A model generated the notes under the pieces. That model saw nothing but the letters and a program-made list of their open reading frames with translations. It was not told the DNA's origin and searched no databases. A DNA stretch of 43,374 bases, from the NCBI GenBank assembly GCA_029974635.1, contig JARKQY010000034.1, positions 1-43,374 of the forward strand, given 5' to 3'. Positions 42,183-43,374 of this stretch are shown here, one piece after another. The translations under genes and the position numbers were made by a program. The stretch is from Bacillota bacterium. GTDB taxonomy: Bacteria > Bacillota > UBA4882 > UBA8346. How positions within the stretch are numbered: position 1 is the stretch's first letter; the number at the start of each line of letters is the position of its first letter.

Positions 42183-43374
42183 ATGATGAAAACCAAGCCA
42201 AACGAAAAGAATTCCATTGTAGACGAATTTCAAAATGTACCGATCAATGACCAAAGGTTGATTAATCGTTTAATACTTACCGCCACCCGGCTTGATGAAA
42301 GACCGGAAAAGTCAATTCCGGATGCCTGCCGTAATTGGGCGGAAACTAGTGCAGCCTATGATTTTTTCGCGAACGACAAAGTAACACCGGATGCCATTTT
42401 GGCAAGTCATTTTCTAAATACGGGTGAACGACTGAAGCGGTATCCATTGGTTTTACTAATCCAAGACACGACGAAATGCGATTTTAGTACTCACAGAAAT
42501 ACTAAAGGGTTAGCACCATATGGAAAAGCTCCCTACTCACTTGGTTTGCTAATGCATTCGGTATACGCGGTCAGTTCAAAAGGTGTTCCGCTTGGATTAT
42601 TATATCAAGAAATCTGGTCCCGGGAAAATTATCCCGCTGGGAAACGTTACCTGCGCGCTGAACTTCCCATTGAAGCCAAGGAAAGCTTCAAATGGCTAAA
42701 AGCGCTGGATAGCAGCTTAAAGAAGATTCCCAATACAGTTCAAACGGTTACCATTGGTGACCGGGAAGCCGATATCTTTGAATTATTCCAAAAAGCACAT
42801 CAGCGAGGGGCACGCCTTGTTATCCGGGCCAGACATAATCGCCGGATTACCGGAGAATATAACCTTCTTTATGATCAAGTCAACAATATTCCGGAAATGG
42901 GGCAATGCTTGGTCGATATACCAAGAAAGCCGGAGCAAAACCTGCCTCCGCGACAAGCCAAATTGAATGTCCGTTTCTGTCCGGTAAATATCTGTCTCGC
43001 TCATTCGCAAAGTAAAAATCCTGCTGGAGCAACTCCACTCCACGTGATATTTGCCCGAGAAATTGACGTTCCAGAAGGGGCAGATCCTATTGAATGGTTA
43101 TTGCTAACCACAATACCCGTTACCAATATGGCGGAAGCAATACAAAAGATTGAATGGTATCGCGAACGCTGGAAAATCGAACGGTTTCATTACACATTAA
43201 AAAGTGGCTGTCATGTTGAAGAGTTACAGCTAGAAACCAAAGAACGACTTAGTAATGCAATTGCCCTATATTCAGTGATTGCTTGGCGCTTAAGTTGGTT
43301 AACTTATCAAGCTCGTGTCACCCCGGATTTATCGTGCCAAATTATTTTAGAAACTCATGAATGGCAAGCGTTAT
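42183..43374 (+). CDS. IS4-family (Tn5/IS50-like) transposase, 3' end beyond window
   Basis: The first 397 codons of a DDE transposase. The N-terminal region (ACRNWAETSAAYDFFANDKVT in order) is the DNA-binding part of Tn5-type enzymes. The catalytic Asp residues are in IQDTTKCDF and IGDREADIFE. The signature Y-2-R-3-E-6-K is exact in YRERWKIERFHYTLK. ATG at 42183 follows AGGAG by 6 bases. The right end is outside the window, and the left inverted repeat could not be identified, so element borders are unknown. No frameshift or stop was seen in the visible part. Confidence 0.92.
   Translation, partial: MMKTKPNEKNSIVDEFQNVPINDQRLINRLILTATRLDERPEKSIPDACRNWAETSAAYDFFANDKVTPDAILASHFLNTGERLKRYPLVLLIQDTTKCDFSTHRNTKGLAPYGKAPYSLGLLMHSVYAVSSKGVPLGLLYQEIWSRENYPAGKRYLRAELPIEAKESFKWLKALDSSLKKIPNTVQTVTIGDREADIFELFQKAHQRGARLVIRARHNRRITGEYNLLYDQVNNIPEMGQCLVDIPRKPEQNLPPRQAKLNVRFCPVNICLAHSQSKNPAGATPLHVIFAREIDVPEGADPIEWLLLTTIPVTNMAEAIQKIEWYRERWKIERFHYTLKSGCHVEELQLETKERLSNAIALYSVIAWRLSWLTYQARVTPDLSCQIILETHEWQAL

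Noticed and set aside
42783..43043. 86-codon frame antisense to the transposase
   Set aside because: It is a shadow of the conserved DDE transposase frame.

Overview
The window looks like chromosomal DNA of a moderately AT-rich Bacillota (Firmicutes). The evidence is a conserved housekeeping block (cmk, coaD, rsmD, fakA, an Asp23-type gene, rpmB, prs), strong AGGAGG ribosome sites, intrinsic terminators, and frequent TTG start codons. Several genes suggest an anaerobe from an under-sampled deep lineage: an acyl-CoA dehydratase activase operon, 4Fe-4S proteins, and a possible outer-membrane beta-barrel. Placement near Hydrogenispora/Limnochordia is inference only.

Layout. 1-4254 (minus): asp23-like, fakA, rsmD, coaD, a coiled-coil protein and cmk (cut by the window edge). 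4369-5669 (plus): rpmB and prs. 5692-10857: a secreted beta-propeller protein (minus), then a plus-strand set of one secreted protein and two M16 peptidase-like proteins, of which only the first keeps the zinc site. 10861-13467 (minus): an 868-residue class III aminotransferase fused to an acyl-ACP reductase-like domain with its catalytic cysteine. 13724-15043 (minus): a beta-barrel-like protein, YjfB and a 49-residue protein. 15219-18281 (minus): ManD/RspA dehydratase, SDR and UlaG-like hydrolase, probably sugar-acid metabolism, followed by MATE and MFS transporters. 21192-23399 (minus): a degenerate rhomboid, aroK and folD. 23403-24293: a long AT-rich gap with a promoter and leader for a secreted chitinase carrying two GH18 domains and duplicated chitin-binding modules. 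27544-33412: acetyltransferases, a HEAT protein, a damaged GNAT/EFR1 pair, a CBO0543-type membrane protein and a NagZ-MFS operon. 33666-34346 (minus): a Gre-family gene behind duplicated leader hairpins. 34497-40120: a DUF362 ferredoxin-like protein, a membrane protein, and a TetR-COG3580-COG3581-activase operon with a clear promoter and a perfect palindromic operator. 40155-41934 (minus): a double GNAT and a CD3324-type HTH gene preceded by a structured leader with its own promoter and two terminators. 42183-end: an IS4-family transposase cut by the window edge.

Best candidates for undescribed biology are the aminotransferase/acyl-ACP reductase fusion (predicted acyl thioester to aldehyde to amine), the TetR-controlled activase operon with no separate classical dehydratase subunits in view, the structured RNA at 41.69-41.93 kb, and the duplicated attenuator-like hairpins in front of the Gre-family gene. 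No tRNA, rRNA or CRISPR array was seen.
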